From: Rhodobacteraceae bacterium Alg231-04
GTDB taxonomy: Bacteria; Pseudomonadota; Alphaproteobacteria; Rhodobacterales; Rhodobacteraceae
DNA: 64,000 nucleotides
NCBI GenBank assembly: GCA_900143635.1
Contig: FREY01000001.1
Location: 403,324-467,323 of the forward strand
Reading direction: 5' to 3'
The translations under genes were made by a program, and so were the position numbers. The notes under the pieces are model-generated. The model saw only the letters and a program-made list of their open reading frames with translations. It searched no databases and was not told the DNA's origin. Shown piece by piece: positions 44,492 to 52,952 of the stretch (position 1 is the stretch's first letter; each line of letters starts with the position of its first letter).

Positions 44492-46777
44492 TCAGGCTTG
44501 CAATGGCGGCTGCTGCGGCTGGCCACCAAGTTGGCCGCCCTGCTGCTGCGGGCGTTTGCGCTGGTTCAACGCTTCCAACACCTTGGTGCGGGCGCCAAAC
44601 ATGGCGATCGAGCCTTCGTTCATCAGCAAGATCTTATCGACGCAGGACAGTAAGGACGGTTTCTGCGTCACCACGACCACAGTGATCGAGTTGGCCTTGG
44701 CGTGGGACATCGCCCGCATCAGCGCCTGATCCCCAGCGGTATCCAGGTTCGAGTTCGGCTCGTCCAGCACCAGCAATGTCGGGTCACCAAAGAAGGCCCG
44801 CGCCAGCGCGATCCGTTGCTTCTGCCCGCCCGACAGTGGCGCACCATCTGCAGCCACATAGGTCTCATAACCCTGCGGGAAGCTGGAAATCATCTGGTGC
44901 ACATCCGCCAGAATGGCCGCCCGGTGGATATCATCATCCGAAGCGTCCTGACGCATCCGGGCAATGTTGTCCTTGATGGTGCCCGGAAACAGCTGCACGT
45001 CCTGAGGCAGGTAGCCGATGTTTTCCCCCAGCTGGCGCTGGTCCCAGTTGCGCAGGTCCATCAGGTCCAGCCGTACACAGCCCGAGGTGGGCAGAACAGA
45101 TCCGACCAGCATCTTGCCAAGCGTGGTCTTACCAGCGCCCGAATTGCCGATCACAGCCAGAGATTCACCCGGATCCAGCGCAAAGGAGACGCCGTTCAGA
45201 ACCACGCTTTTGGTTCCCGGCGGCACATAGAGCAGCCGTTCGACATCCAGCCGACCTTCAGGTTGCGGCAGGATCAACCGTTCGTGGTTCAGCGGCGACT
45301 GAGTCAGCAGATGGGCAATCCGGCCATAAGCGGCGCGCGACAACAAAAAGCTGCTCCAGCCTTCGATGGCCCCTTCGATGGGCGCCAGGGCGCGGCCAGC
45401 AATGATCGAGGCCGCAATGACCATGCCGCCGGTGATCTCACCATTGATCGACAGGTATGCGCCCCAGCCCAGAATGCCGATCTGGGTCAGCAGCCGGACA
45501 GCACGCGAGCAAGCCGCCGACATGATATTGCGGTCCTGTGCTGTGACCTGCGCGGTCAGTGACGCCGCAGTGTCGCGACCCCAGATCGAAACCGCCTCGG
45601 GGATCATCGCCAAAGCGTTGATGATCTGGCTGTTGCGGGCCATTGAATCCAAATGGAGATTGGCGCGGCTCTGATGGGCGTTGGCCTCAGCAAAGGGTTT
45701 GGATGTGATGCGCTGGTTGATCATGGCAATCACCAGCAGAACCAGTGCCGTTGCGATCACGATCGAGCCCAGGTGCGGATGCACCATATAGATGGCCAGA
45801 ATGAACAGCGGTGCAAAGGGCACGTCCAGAAAGGACATCAATGTGCCAGAGACCAGAAATCCGCGGATCTGCTGCAGATCACCCAGCGTCTGATATTCCC
45901 GCCCATTGCTGCCAAGCGAGGCACGGGCCGCGGCGCTGAGGATGGGTGAGCCCAGTTTGGCCGCCACTTCGACGGCTGTGCGCATCAGGATGAAGCGGCG
46001 CACCGCATCCAGCACCGCCTGCAGGATCACCGCGCCAACGATGACCAAGGTCAGCATCATCAACGTGTCCAAAGAGCGGCTGGTCAGCACCCGGTCGGAA
46101 ATCTGAAACAGATAGATCGGGATGGCCAGAATCAGAACATTGGTGGCGCAGGTAAACAGGCCGACCAGCAGAAGATTGCGGCGAACCGTCGCCAGGCCTT
46201 CTTTCATGCTGCCAGAGAAGTCTACAGGTCCCAGGCGTTTGTGGAACTTGCCACCACCTTTTTTGCCGCCGCCGCCACCCGCAGCGGGCAAATCCCCGTT
46301 GGAGCGCGGCGCAGGTGCACCGCCGCGATTGCCGCCCGGATCGGGCTTTCCAGGATCCGGCGTGCCTGTTGCGCGTGCCGTCTCCTGCGGTTGCGGCTCT
46401 GCTTTGCGCTGTGCCGGAGCATCAGGTTGGGGTTGTTCTCGCGCTTCGGTTTCCGGGTGCACGCGCGCTTCGGCCTTCAGCTGCAATGGCGCCTCGGTCT
46501 TCTGCGACGCTTCCGGTTCTGGCTGCGTTGACCCGTCAGTTTCCGCCTGTGATGGCAGGCTGGCCTCTGACTGCGATGTCCGGCGTGACCGGAATTCCGG
46601 CTGCGGCGTCCGGCGTGACCGGAATTCTGGCGCAGATTGTTTGTCCCGCGAATGAGGCGCCGTCGCTGAGGGTTCAGAATGCACCCCCGGATCCGGCTCC
46701 TTCTCGCCAACGCCCGTTTCAAAGCCATCGGCTTCTTCGGCGTCAAAGTCGTTAATAGTATCCCGCAAAACTCTCAC
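44492..46777 (-). CDS. Type I secretion ABC transporter (permease/ATPase) with long disordered N-terminus
   Basis: A 761-residue PrtD-type exporter. Residues 1-165 are a Pro/Glu/Gln-rich low-complexity extension including a duplicated PEFRSRRT unit and a PAAGGGGGKKGGGKF linker. The six-helix membrane domain spans about 190-460. The ATPase domain has Walker A GNSGAGKT, signature LSGGQKQRIALARAF and Walker B LLVLDEPNSNLD. There is no C39 peptidase domain, so substrates keep their C-terminal signal uncleaved. The neighbours upstream (677-residue repeat protein and two Gly-rich proteins) are the likely cargo. Confidence 0.93.
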   Translation of the reverse strand: MRVLRDTINDFDAEEADGFETGVGEKEPDPGVHSEPSATAPHSRDKQSAPEFRSRRTPQPEFRSRRTSQSEASLPSQAETDGSTQPEPEASQKTEAPLQLKAEARVHPETEAREQPQPDAPAQRKAEPQPQETARATGTPDPGKPDPGGNRGGAPAPRSNGDLPAAGGGGGKKGGGKFHKRLGPVDFSGSMKEGLATVRRNLLLVGLFTCATNVLILAIPIYLFQISDRVLTSRSLDTLMMLTLVIVGAVILQAVLDAVRRFILMRTAVEVAAKLGSPILSAAARASLGSNGREYQTLGDLQQIRGFLVSGTLMSFLDVPFAPLFILAIYMVHPHLGSIVIATALVLLVIAMINQRITSKPFAEANAHQSRANLHLDSMARNSQIINALAMIPEAVSIWGRDTAASLTAQVTAQDRNIMSAACSRAVRLLTQIGILGWGAYLSINGEITGGMVIAASIIAGRALAPIEGAIEGWSSFLLSRAAYGRIAHLLTQSPLNHERLILPQPEGRLDVERLLYVPPGTKSVVLNGVSFALDPGESLAVIGNSGAGKTTLGKMLVGSVLPTSGCVRLDLMDLRNWDQRQLGENIGYLPQDVQLFPGTIKDNIARMRQDASDDDIHRAAILADVHQMISSFPQGYETYVAADGAPLSGGQKQRIALARAFFGDPTLLVLDEPNSNLDTAGDQALMRAMSHAKANSITVVVVTQKPSLLSCVDKILLMNEGSIAMFGARTKVLEALNQRKRPQQQGGQLGGQPQQPPLQA
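46578..46627. repeat. 20-bp direct repeat inside the exporter gene
   Basis: GTCCGGCGTGACCGGAATTC occurs at 46578-46597 and again at 46608-46627, a 30-bp period that encodes the duplicated PEFRSRRT unit in the disordered N-terminus. Confidence 0.9.
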
Positions 46778-46796
46778 TCCCCCACTTCACATCTTG

Positions 46797-48830
46797 TTAG
46801 GCCAGGATCGACTGCATCACGTCGACCGGTGCCTCACCGTAATCCGGCGTTGGCACGCCAGCCTCGGCTTCCGGCTCTGCCTCGCTTGTCATTCCTTCGG
46901 CCAGGAACACCACGGCTTCGCTCGCCAGATCGGTGTTACCGGTGCCAAGCCCGTCCAGCGGATCTCCGAAATCCACCAGCTCGGCCTGGTATAACAATGC
47001 GTCGGAATAGCCCTCGCCCCCCGCATAAACGGTAGAGTCGATTCCGCCTTCGGCAAGGACCGCAGTGTTCAGAAGTGCATTTCCACCCGTTGTCACCTCA
47101 ATATCGGCGCCGGTTTCACTGGCCAGCGTGGCCGCCGCCACAGCCACCTGATCTGCATCGCCCAGCACATTGGTCTGGTCCATGACCTGCAGGTCGATGA
47201 TATTGCCGGAAATGTAGAGAACCCGAAGAACATCAACATCTTGGAAGACATCCTCGTTCCGGAAAAAGCTCGGAACATCGTCGGATCCTTCACCCATGGC
47301 GGTGACGGCAGCCAGCTGATCTTCGGTGGCGTCTTCAACCGTATCCACCCCGTTGGTGGTCAGGCTGGCCTGGTTCATCAACAGGTTTCCGGATGTTTCC
47401 ATTTGGCCATCAAAGTGAGACTCCAGATAGATATTGTCCGCATCCAGTAAAATATTGGTCTGCATGATCATCGAGATGTCATACATGCTGCCGCCGCAGA
47501 CAATCAGATCATAGTAGAAGCCCAGCTCGACCAGCGACACGGAGTTGAAGACCGTGTTTCCCCCCATCATGATGTAGGTTTCCGAGGCGGTGAATTGCAC
47601 ACTGGCAATGTCATTGTCGTAGGCAAAAGCATATTGTTGGGTGTAGTTCACATTGACCACATCACCGTCGATTCGGGTGACGGCCACATGCGCTGGTCCA
47701 GAGCCTCCGGCCGCGACTTCACCCTCTGCAAGCGGTTCGATGATCGGATTGGACACCAGAGAAAAAGCGGCAGAGTTCACAGCCTGCGTGGTGCTTTCAT
47801 TGCCAGCACCGTTGCAGGTGCCGTGAAAGGTATCCATATCGTTGTAGACGTTCACCTGACTGATGACATCCACAGAGACAAAGTCGCCCATGACCGCGAT
47901 GATCGGCGCATCCAGCCAGTTGGTTCCGGTAAAGGCCTCGTTCACCATCATGTTGCCGCCGGTGACCAGTTCATGGCCGCCGTCGTCATCATCGTGGTAC
48001 TCCTCGATGATTATCGCCTCGGCGCTGGTGTCCTCATCTCCTGTGAGTGGTAGCGGTGCCTCGCCTTCTGGTTCCTCATCCGCCTGAAGAATATCAGGTA
48101 GAACGTCCTTGAAGCTGATGGCTGTTTCGACCTCGACACCATTTTCGGTCACGCCGGAGGTGGCGCTGCCCTTCGCAAAATAGACCTCAACGCCAGCCCA
48201 GTCAGGGGCTTCGGCCTCATGGGCCTGCAGCACGATCATGTCCGAAATCACCTTGAAGGATTCGCCATCCGCGGGCGGTGCCGGGAATTCAAGGATCTGC
48301 AGCGCTTCGGTCTGCGCTTTCAAGACCTGCAGGGCGGAATGGAACACACTGGTTTCGGTAAATTCAACACCCAGATCCACATTGGAGAAAAAGTCATCAT
48401 CCCACAGGAAAGCGTTCTGCAAATTGACGGTCGCCATCGAAGAGGGCGGCGGGATCATGAAATTGAGCGCGATCACCGTGGTGACACCGGCCAGCGGCAG
48501 GCCAAAGCCAACCGGCAAGCCGCCAAAAAACATCGCATCCACAAAAGGAATGTCCTGCTGCAGTTCAGGCAGGGTAAACCGGCTGGGCGGCAAAAGCGAT
48601 CCGACCGGCGGCGGCGACCAGAACTCCGGCAGCCCAACGTCCACGCTGTCCTCAACAAAGGGGCTGGTGACATTGATCGAGATGTTCAGAAGTGGGCCGG
48701 CATCTGGGTGCGCGGCCTTATCGGCAGAAAATTCCTCATATCCGGCACGCATCCGCGCCGCTTCAACTACTTGGTCAAATATCCCAATAAAGTGGGAGAT
48801 GATTTCCGTACTGCTGTCCATGGACATCAC
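46797..48830 (-). CDS. Acidic 677-residue repeat protein of the secretion locus
   Basis: I do not recognise a named family. The protein is strongly acidic and has no Sec signal. The C-terminal part (about 285-600) repeats a two-part module: a GGN-x3-N-x-A type segment (residues 291 GGNMMVNEA, 423 GGNTVFNSV, 480 SGNLLMNQA, 582 GGNALLNTA) and a D-x5-QxNxxxDxD type segment (about 321, 451, 546). This suggests a beta-solenoid. The GGN motif recurs near the C-termini of the two Gly-rich neighbours. It starts 125 bp after the Gly-rich gene and precedes the ABC gene by 19 bp. It could be a secreted scaffold or a cargo partner. Confidence 0.75.
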   Translation of the reverse strand: MMSMDSSTEIISHFIGIFDQVVEAARMRAGYEEFSADKAAHPDAGPLLNISINVTSPFVEDSVDVGLPEFWSPPPVGSLLPPSRFTLPELQQDIPFVDAMFFGGLPVGFGLPLAGVTTVIALNFMIPPPSSMATVNLQNAFLWDDDFFSNVDLGVEFTETSVFHSALQVLKAQTEALQILEFPAPPADGESFKVISDMIVLQAHEAEAPDWAGVEVYFAKGSATSGVTENGVEVETAISFKDVLPDILQADEEPEGEAPLPLTGDEDTSAEAIIIEEYHDDDDGGHELVTGGNMMVNEAFTGTNWLDAPIIAVMGDFVSVDVISQVNVYNDMDTFHGTCNGAGNESTTQAVNSAAFSLVSNPIIEPLAEGEVAAGGSGPAHVAVTRIDGDVVNVNYTQQYAFAYDNDIASVQFTASETYIMMGGNTVFNSVSLVELGFYYDLIVCGGSMYDISMIMQTNILLDADNIYLESHFDGQMETSGNLLMNQASLTTNGVDTVEDATEDQLAAVTAMGEGSDDVPSFFRNEDVFQDVDVLRVLYISGNIIDLQVMDQTNVLGDADQVAVAAATLASETGADIEVTTGGNALLNTAVLAEGGIDSTVYAGGEGYSDALLYQAELVDFGDPLDGLGTGNTDLASEAVVFLAEGMTSEAEPEAEAGVPTPDYGEAPVDVMQSILA

Positions 48831-48910
48831 GCCGCTCCAAAATGAATGTTGCGTCCCGCTCGCCCTCGTTCTCTGGTCGTCTTTTTATAAATTCAGTTTT
48901 TGAAACTGGA

Positions 48911-48936
48911 GTTTGCGCGACTTGCGCCGCGCAAAC
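48911..48936. repeat. Intercistronic hairpin after Gly-rich gene B
   Basis: A 9-bp perfect inverted repeat GTTTGCGCG (48911-48919) / CGCGCAAAC (48928-48936) with an 8-nt loop, 19 nt beyond the minus-strand stop and before the 677-residue protein gene. There is no T-run. Confidence 0.75.
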
Positions 48937-48954
48937 CGGTGTTATCGCAGCCCG

Positions 48955-50421
48955 TTAGGACATATCGTCGTCGCCGATCGACATTTGCGTCAGCGATCCG
49001 CCGACCATGGTCATATCGACCTGGTTGGCCACTATATTGCCACCCTGAACGATCTGCTGATTGAAGGCCGAGACATCGACTTCTGCAGCGGCGCTTGCCG
49101 CAGAGGTGCCGGTGACATAGCCGTCATCACCGTTGTGCGATCCCCAGGCGCCATCTGTCTGGCCGAGGCCACCATTGCCGCCCAGAGCTTCACCGCCCCA
49201 ACCGCCGTTGCCGCCTGCGACCAGCGCGCTTCCGCCATCCGCAAAGCCACCCGTGGCTGCACCGGTGCCACCAACGTTGCCGCCGGCACTGCCGCCGTCA
49301 CCGCCTGCACCGCCAGCTGCTGCTGCCAGGCCTGCGCCTGCACCAACACCCAGGGCACCGCCAAAGCCGCTGCCACCGTCAGCAGAACCGCTGGTCCCAC
49401 CATCGCCACCGTCGCCGCCATCGCCGCCGTTACCACCGTTGCCGCCATCGGCATTACCAGTCATACCGCCAGCGCCACCGACGCCGCCTGCACCAGCAAG
49501 CCCGCCAGCACCCAGGCCTCCGGCAGCACCAAAGCCGCCATCGTCACCATCGCCGCCGTCGGAATCTCCGGCTTCACCGCCAACAGCCTTGGCCCCGGAC
49601 GCCTTGGCTTCACCGCCATAGGCTTTCAAAGCCATGCCGTTGCCGCCGTCAGCGTTTGCAGAGGCGCCTGCTCCACCATCGGCATCAGCATCGATGCCTT
49701 CGCTGGACCACGCATTGCCGCCTTCGGCCTTGCCTTTGATCGTAGCATCGGCACCTTCGCCATTTGCGACTGTGGCAGACCCGATCTCATCGTTGTCCTG
49801 CATGTAGCCGTTCTGAGCGTTCACCACGCCCTTGTCGTTGCCCAGGCCGTTCAGCGAATTGTTCAGGATTTTACCGACGTCCATTTCGGCGCCAATGTCA
49901 CCACCCGCAAGGGTGATATCCCCGGTTTCAGATCCATTGCTCAGATCGAAATCAGCAAAATCGTCATCGGTGGGTTCCCAGCCGGTGAGATCAAGGGACA
50001 CATCAACATCCACGTCTGTTTTGTTGACGTTCTTCACATCCGCAGTCGCCGAAGAGTTCGACTGGCTGCCCGATTCCGCATCGCTGTGCGATTTGGATTT
50101 GGACCCGGAAATTGATCCGGAACCTGCCAGCGCACCAGCACCGGCCAGAGCGCCTGACCCGGAATGTGACCCGGAATCACTGTCAGAACTGCTGTCTGTG
50201 CTGTTGTAGTTGGCGTTTAAATTGCCGTTACCGTTCAGGTTACCATTGCCATTCAGGTTGCCATTTCCGTTGCCATTGAGATTGAGATTCTCACTGGTCT
50301 GGTCCTGATGCTGACCCTGGTGTTCACCTTGAATTTGGCCTTGGCCTTGACCCTGGATTTGGCCCTGGCCCTGGCCTTGAAGCTGTCCCTGATTTTGGAC
50401 AGCAAAACGAGGAGGTCTCAT
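48955..50421 (-). CDS. Gly/Asn/Gln-rich low-complexity protein B (putative type I secretion cargo)
   Basis: A 488-residue protein with distinct blocks: GQ repeats (10-41), Asn/Gly repeats (45-73, NGNGNLNGNGNLNANYN), Ser/Asp/Gly tract (74-125), a conserved acidic block with GWEPTDDDFADFD (about 145), a block with ILNNSLNG and NAQNGYMQDND (about 185-215), a PE-PGRS-like Gly/Ala/Asp region (220-440) and a tail with IVQGGNIVANQVDMTMVGG ending IGDDDMS. No RTX nonapeptides and no Sec signal. It is paralogous to the next gene upstream. GGAG lies 7 bp before the start. Secretion by the adjacent exporter is inferred. Confidence 0.85.
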   Translation of the reverse strand: MRPPRFAVQNQGQLQGQGQGQIQGQGQGQIQGEHQGQHQDQTSENLNLNGNGNGNLNGNGNLNGNGNLNANYNSTDSSSDSDSGSHSGSGALAGAGALAGSGSISGSKSKSHSDAESGSQSNSSATADVKNVNKTDVDVDVSLDLTGWEPTDDDFADFDLSNGSETGDITLAGGDIGAEMDVGKILNNSLNGLGNDKGVVNAQNGYMQDNDEIGSATVANGEGADATIKGKAEGGNAWSSEGIDADADGGAGASANADGGNGMALKAYGGEAKASGAKAVGGEAGDSDGGDGDDGGFGAAGGLGAGGLAGAGGVGGAGGMTGNADGGNGGNGGDGGDGGDGGTSGSADGGSGFGGALGVGAGAGLAAAAGGAGGDGGSAGGNVGGTGAATGGFADGGSALVAGGNGGWGGEALGGNGGLGQTDGAWGSHNGDDGYVTGTSAASAAAEVDVSAFNQQIVQGGNIVANQVDMTMVGGSLTQMSIGDDDMS

Positions 50422-50443
50422 GACTTAACTCCATTTCCTAGAG

Positions 50444-50492
50444 CCCGTCAGCCACATGTCTTTCTAAAGTGGCTATCGCCGGGCTGGTTGCT
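50444..50492 (-). promoter_or_regulatory. Conserved structured 5' leader of Gly-rich gene B
   Basis: A 49-nt segment beginning 23 nt upstream of the start codon matches the leader of the paralogue at 52269-52317 without gaps, with about 11 differences. It contains the 6-bp stem AGCCAC (50450-50455) / GTGGCT (50469-50474) around a 13-nt loop. Confidence 0.65.
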
Positions 50493-50565
50493 GTGAGCCG
50501 GAGAATAAATGTCCGGCGTGTCGGCGAGGGAGTGGCCAGCAGCTGCGGGCCGCTCCGGGTGTTAC

Positions 50566-50589
50566 GCCGGGTCGCATGAACGACCCGGC
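50566..50589. repeat. Intercistronic hairpin after Gly-rich gene A
   Basis: GCCGGGTCG (50566-50574) / CGACCCGGC (50581-50589), a perfect 9-bp stem with a 6-nt loop, 13 nt beyond the minus-strand stop. It lacks a T-run, so it may stabilise the upstream message or reduce read-through into gene B. Confidence 0.75.
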
Positions 50590-50602
50590 AAACTCAGCTG
50601 GC

Positions 50603-52246
50603 TTACATGCCGGCGTCGTCTTCGCCGATCAGCGTGGAGGTCAGCGACCCGCCAACCAGTGTCATATCGACCGAGTTGCCAAGCACGTTGGCACCTTGAA
50701 CGATGGTCTGGTTGAAGGCCGAAGTATCGACAGCTGCCGAGGCATAGGCCAGCGACTCGCCGGTGACATATCCGTCATCGCCGTTGTGCGAACCCCATTT
50801 GCCGCCGGTGATGCCGTCGCCGCCTTTGCCGCCGTCAGCCATGCCACCTGCGCCACCGTTGCCGCCGTAGACAACACCGTGGCCGCCATACGATGCAGAA
50901 CCGGTCGCGACTGCGCCGCCGCCGTCGTTGCCGCCTGCGTTGCCGCCTGCGCCGCCGTCACCGGCCACCGCCAGGCCTGCACCCAGACCCATGCCCATGC
51001 CGACACCGATGCCGCCACCGTCGCCACCATCTGCGTCACCGGAGGTTCCACCTTTGCCGCCGGCACCGCCAGCACCACCAGGTGCACCAGCACCGCCTGC
51101 ACCACCAGCACCGCCTGCGCCGCCGGTAGCATCCGCGTCAGCCAGACCAACGCCTACACCAACCAGGCCGAGGCCGAGACCGCCAGCACCTGCAATGGCC
51201 CCAGCGTGACCGCCTGCGCCACCAGCAGCACCATCGCCACCGTCGCCACCGTCGCCGCCGTCACCGCCGTCACCGCCATCTGCGCTGCCGGTTGTTCCAC
51301 CGTTGGCACCAAGACCAACACCGACGCCAACACCGCCGACGCCAACACCGATTGCACCGGCGTTGCCACCGTCATCGCCTTCGCCGCCTTCGGATTCGCC
51401 GCCAGCGCCGCCTTCAGCATAGGCACCAGTACTGCCGGCATAGCCGCCAGATGCACCACCAGCGATGCCCCAGCCGCCATCTGCATTTGCAGAGGCACCA
51501 GATCCACCGTCAGCATCCGCGTCGATCCCGTCAGATGCATTTGCTTCGCCGCCGGCTGCATAACCGCCGATATAGGCACTGCCGTCATTCTTGACGGTCG
51601 CGCTGTCGATATCGTCGTTGTCCTGCATATAGCCGTTCTGTGCATTGACAACGCCCATGTCGTTGCCTTCGCCGTTCAGCGAGTTGTTCAGGATCTTGCC
51701 AACGTCCATTTCCGCGCCGATGTCACCATCAGCAAGGGTGATATCGCCAGTGGTCGACCCGTCGAGGTCAAAATCAGCGAAGTCGTCATCGGAGGGCTCC
51801 CAGCCTTCCAGATCAATGCTGATGTCCACATCCACATCGCTCTTGTTGACGTTCTGCACGTCAGCCGTGGCATTGGAGTCTGATTTGGAGCCGGAACGGG
51901 CACCGCTCATCGAGCCGGAGTGCGAACCGGAATGTGACAGGGAACCCGCACCTGCAAGCGCGCCGGCGCCAGCACCGGACCCGGAATGCGAACCGGAATC
52001 ACTGTCAGAGCTGGTGTCGGACGTGTTGTAATTGGCATTCAAATTGCCATTGCCGTTCAGGTTGCCGTTGCCGTTACCATTCAGGTTGCCGTTACCATTC
52101 AGGTTCACGTTTTCGCTTTCCTGACCCTGATGCTGGCCCTGGCCTTGACCTTGGCCCTGAGCTTGGCCTTGGCCCTGAAGTTGCCCTTGGCCCTGACCTT
52201 GTGCTTGGCCCTGCAGGCCAAAGAGGAATCCATTGCGAGGTGGCAT
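50603..52246 (-). CDS. Gly/Asn/Gln-rich low-complexity protein A (putative type I secretion cargo)
   Basis: A 547-residue paralogue of protein B with the same block order: MPPRNGFLF start, GQ repeats (about 11-43), Asn/Gly repeats (47-75), Ser/Gly/Asp tract, GWEPSDDDFADFD, ILNNSLNG and NAQNGYMQDNDD, a long Gly/Ala/Asp-rich region (about 225-495) with GGDGGDGGDGG runs, and a tail with QTIVQGANVLGNSVDMTLVGG ending IGEDDAGM. I chose ATG 52246: GGAG is 7 bp ahead, exactly as in gene B, and the N-termini then align. It is first in the apparent operon. Likely surface or matrix material (inference). Confidence 0.85.
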   Translation of the reverse strand: MPPRNGFLFGLQGQAQGQGQGQLQGQGQAQGQGQGQGQHQGQESENVNLNGNGNLNGNGNGNLNGNGNLNANYNTSDTSSDSDSGSHSGSGAGAGALAGAGSLSHSGSHSGSMSGARSGSKSDSNATADVQNVNKSDVDVDISIDLEGWEPSDDDFADFDLDGSTTGDITLADGDIGAEMDVGKILNNSLNGEGNDMGVVNAQNGYMQDNDDIDSATVKNDGSAYIGGYAAGGEANASDGIDADADGGSGASANADGGWGIAGGASGGYAGSTGAYAEGGAGGESEGGEGDDGGNAGAIGVGVGGVGVGVGLGANGGTTGSADGGDGGDGGDGGDGGDGAAGGAGGHAGAIAGAGGLGLGLVGVGVGLADADATGGAGGAGGAGGAGAPGGAGGAGGKGGTSGDADGGDGGGIGVGMGMGLGAGLAVAGDGGAGGNAGGNDGGGAVATGSASYGGHGVVYGGNGGAGGMADGGKGGDGITGGKWGSHNGDDGYVTGESLAYASAAVDTSAFNQTIVQGANVLGNSVDMTLVGGSLTSTLIGEDDAGM

Positions 52247-52268
52247 TATAATTCTCCATTCAAGGAGA

Positions 52269-52317
52269 CCCGTCAGCGTCAAGTCTTTCCAAAGCCGCTA
52301 TTGCCGGGTCGGTTTCA
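52269..52317 (-). promoter_or_regulatory. Conserved structured 5' leader of Gly-rich gene A
   Basis: Counterpart of 50444-50492 at exactly the same 23-nt distance from its start codon. The stem is AGCGTC (52275-52280) / GCCGCT (52294-52299). Relative to copy B one base pair has changed from C-G to G-C with pairing kept, and one pair is lost. The 13-nt loop is conserved at 11 positions. Confidence 0.65.
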
Positions 52318-52417
52318 AGTGATGATTTTGCAAAAAGACCCGCGTCTCTGCTTCAATGCGCAGGTGCGGGTGGTGCGTTTATTGCGTGTCGTCTTCCCCC
52401 TTTTTTAATCGTTACCT

Positions 52418-52439
52418 AAAAACCCGCCCTCAAGACGGG
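52418..52439 (-). terminator. Terminator-like hairpin upstream of Gly-rich gene A
   Basis: On the minus strand, CCCGUC (52439-52434) pairs with GGCGGG (52428-52423) around a 5-nt loop and is followed by five U. The stem uses a G-U pair, so it folds fully only on the minus strand. It lies 172 nt upstream of the gene A start codon, where an attenuator would sit. Confidence 0.65.
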
Positions 52440-52952
52440 CTCCTGCAACGGCCCCCCATATGCCCGCTACAAATCTCAATCCGAACACAGCCTGTGTGGT
52501 CGGCAGTGCGTAATCTTATGAGAGAAGAGTGAGTGCGAATCTGAGGGCCAGAAAGCCGACCATTCGGGCTAGTCCGTTCGTGAAAAGCGGAGCCGAAATA
52601 ATTTATTTAGTATTTTCAACAAAATAGAGGTGAAAACCTGTCAAAAAAGAATGCCGCAACCTAACCTAAAGAGCAGGGTTTACGGCGTTGTGACCATCCG
52701 GACTGATCCTAAGAGTAGGCTGCTGGCTTCCTTAAAGGTGAGACCTGCGAAACCGGCGCAGCCTCAGGCAGAACATCACCCCTGCCGCGCCGCCAAAACC
52801 AACCATCTCAGGCAGGAAACAGTCTGTTGCCGGGGTCTGCTATCCCCCTGCAAATTATTGATGAAATGCAATTTTTGCCGAAAAGCAAAAGATCAAATTT
52901 CACCGAAACATTAAGAAAAGTTGAAATACCTCACCCGCGGAACACATGAAAC

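Noticed and set aside
49100-51420. Possible CRISPR-like array in the GCC-rich repeat region
   Set aside because: Repeats are short, imperfect triplet-based and in frame with Gly codons; there are no 25-40 bp repeats separated by unique spacers and no cas genes.
48913-51883. Long plus-strand open frames (about 400 and 435 codons) opposite the Gly-rich genes
   Set aside because: They are mirror images of GC-rich triplet repeats, giving Ala/Thr/Pro-rich nonsense; they lack ribosome sites, and the minus-strand proteins have paralogous, structured blocks and matching leaders.
52630-52914. 94-codon frame in the control region upstream of the LuxR gene
   Set aside because: No credible ribosome site, irregular composition, no family features, and it overlaps AT-rich regulatory sequence.
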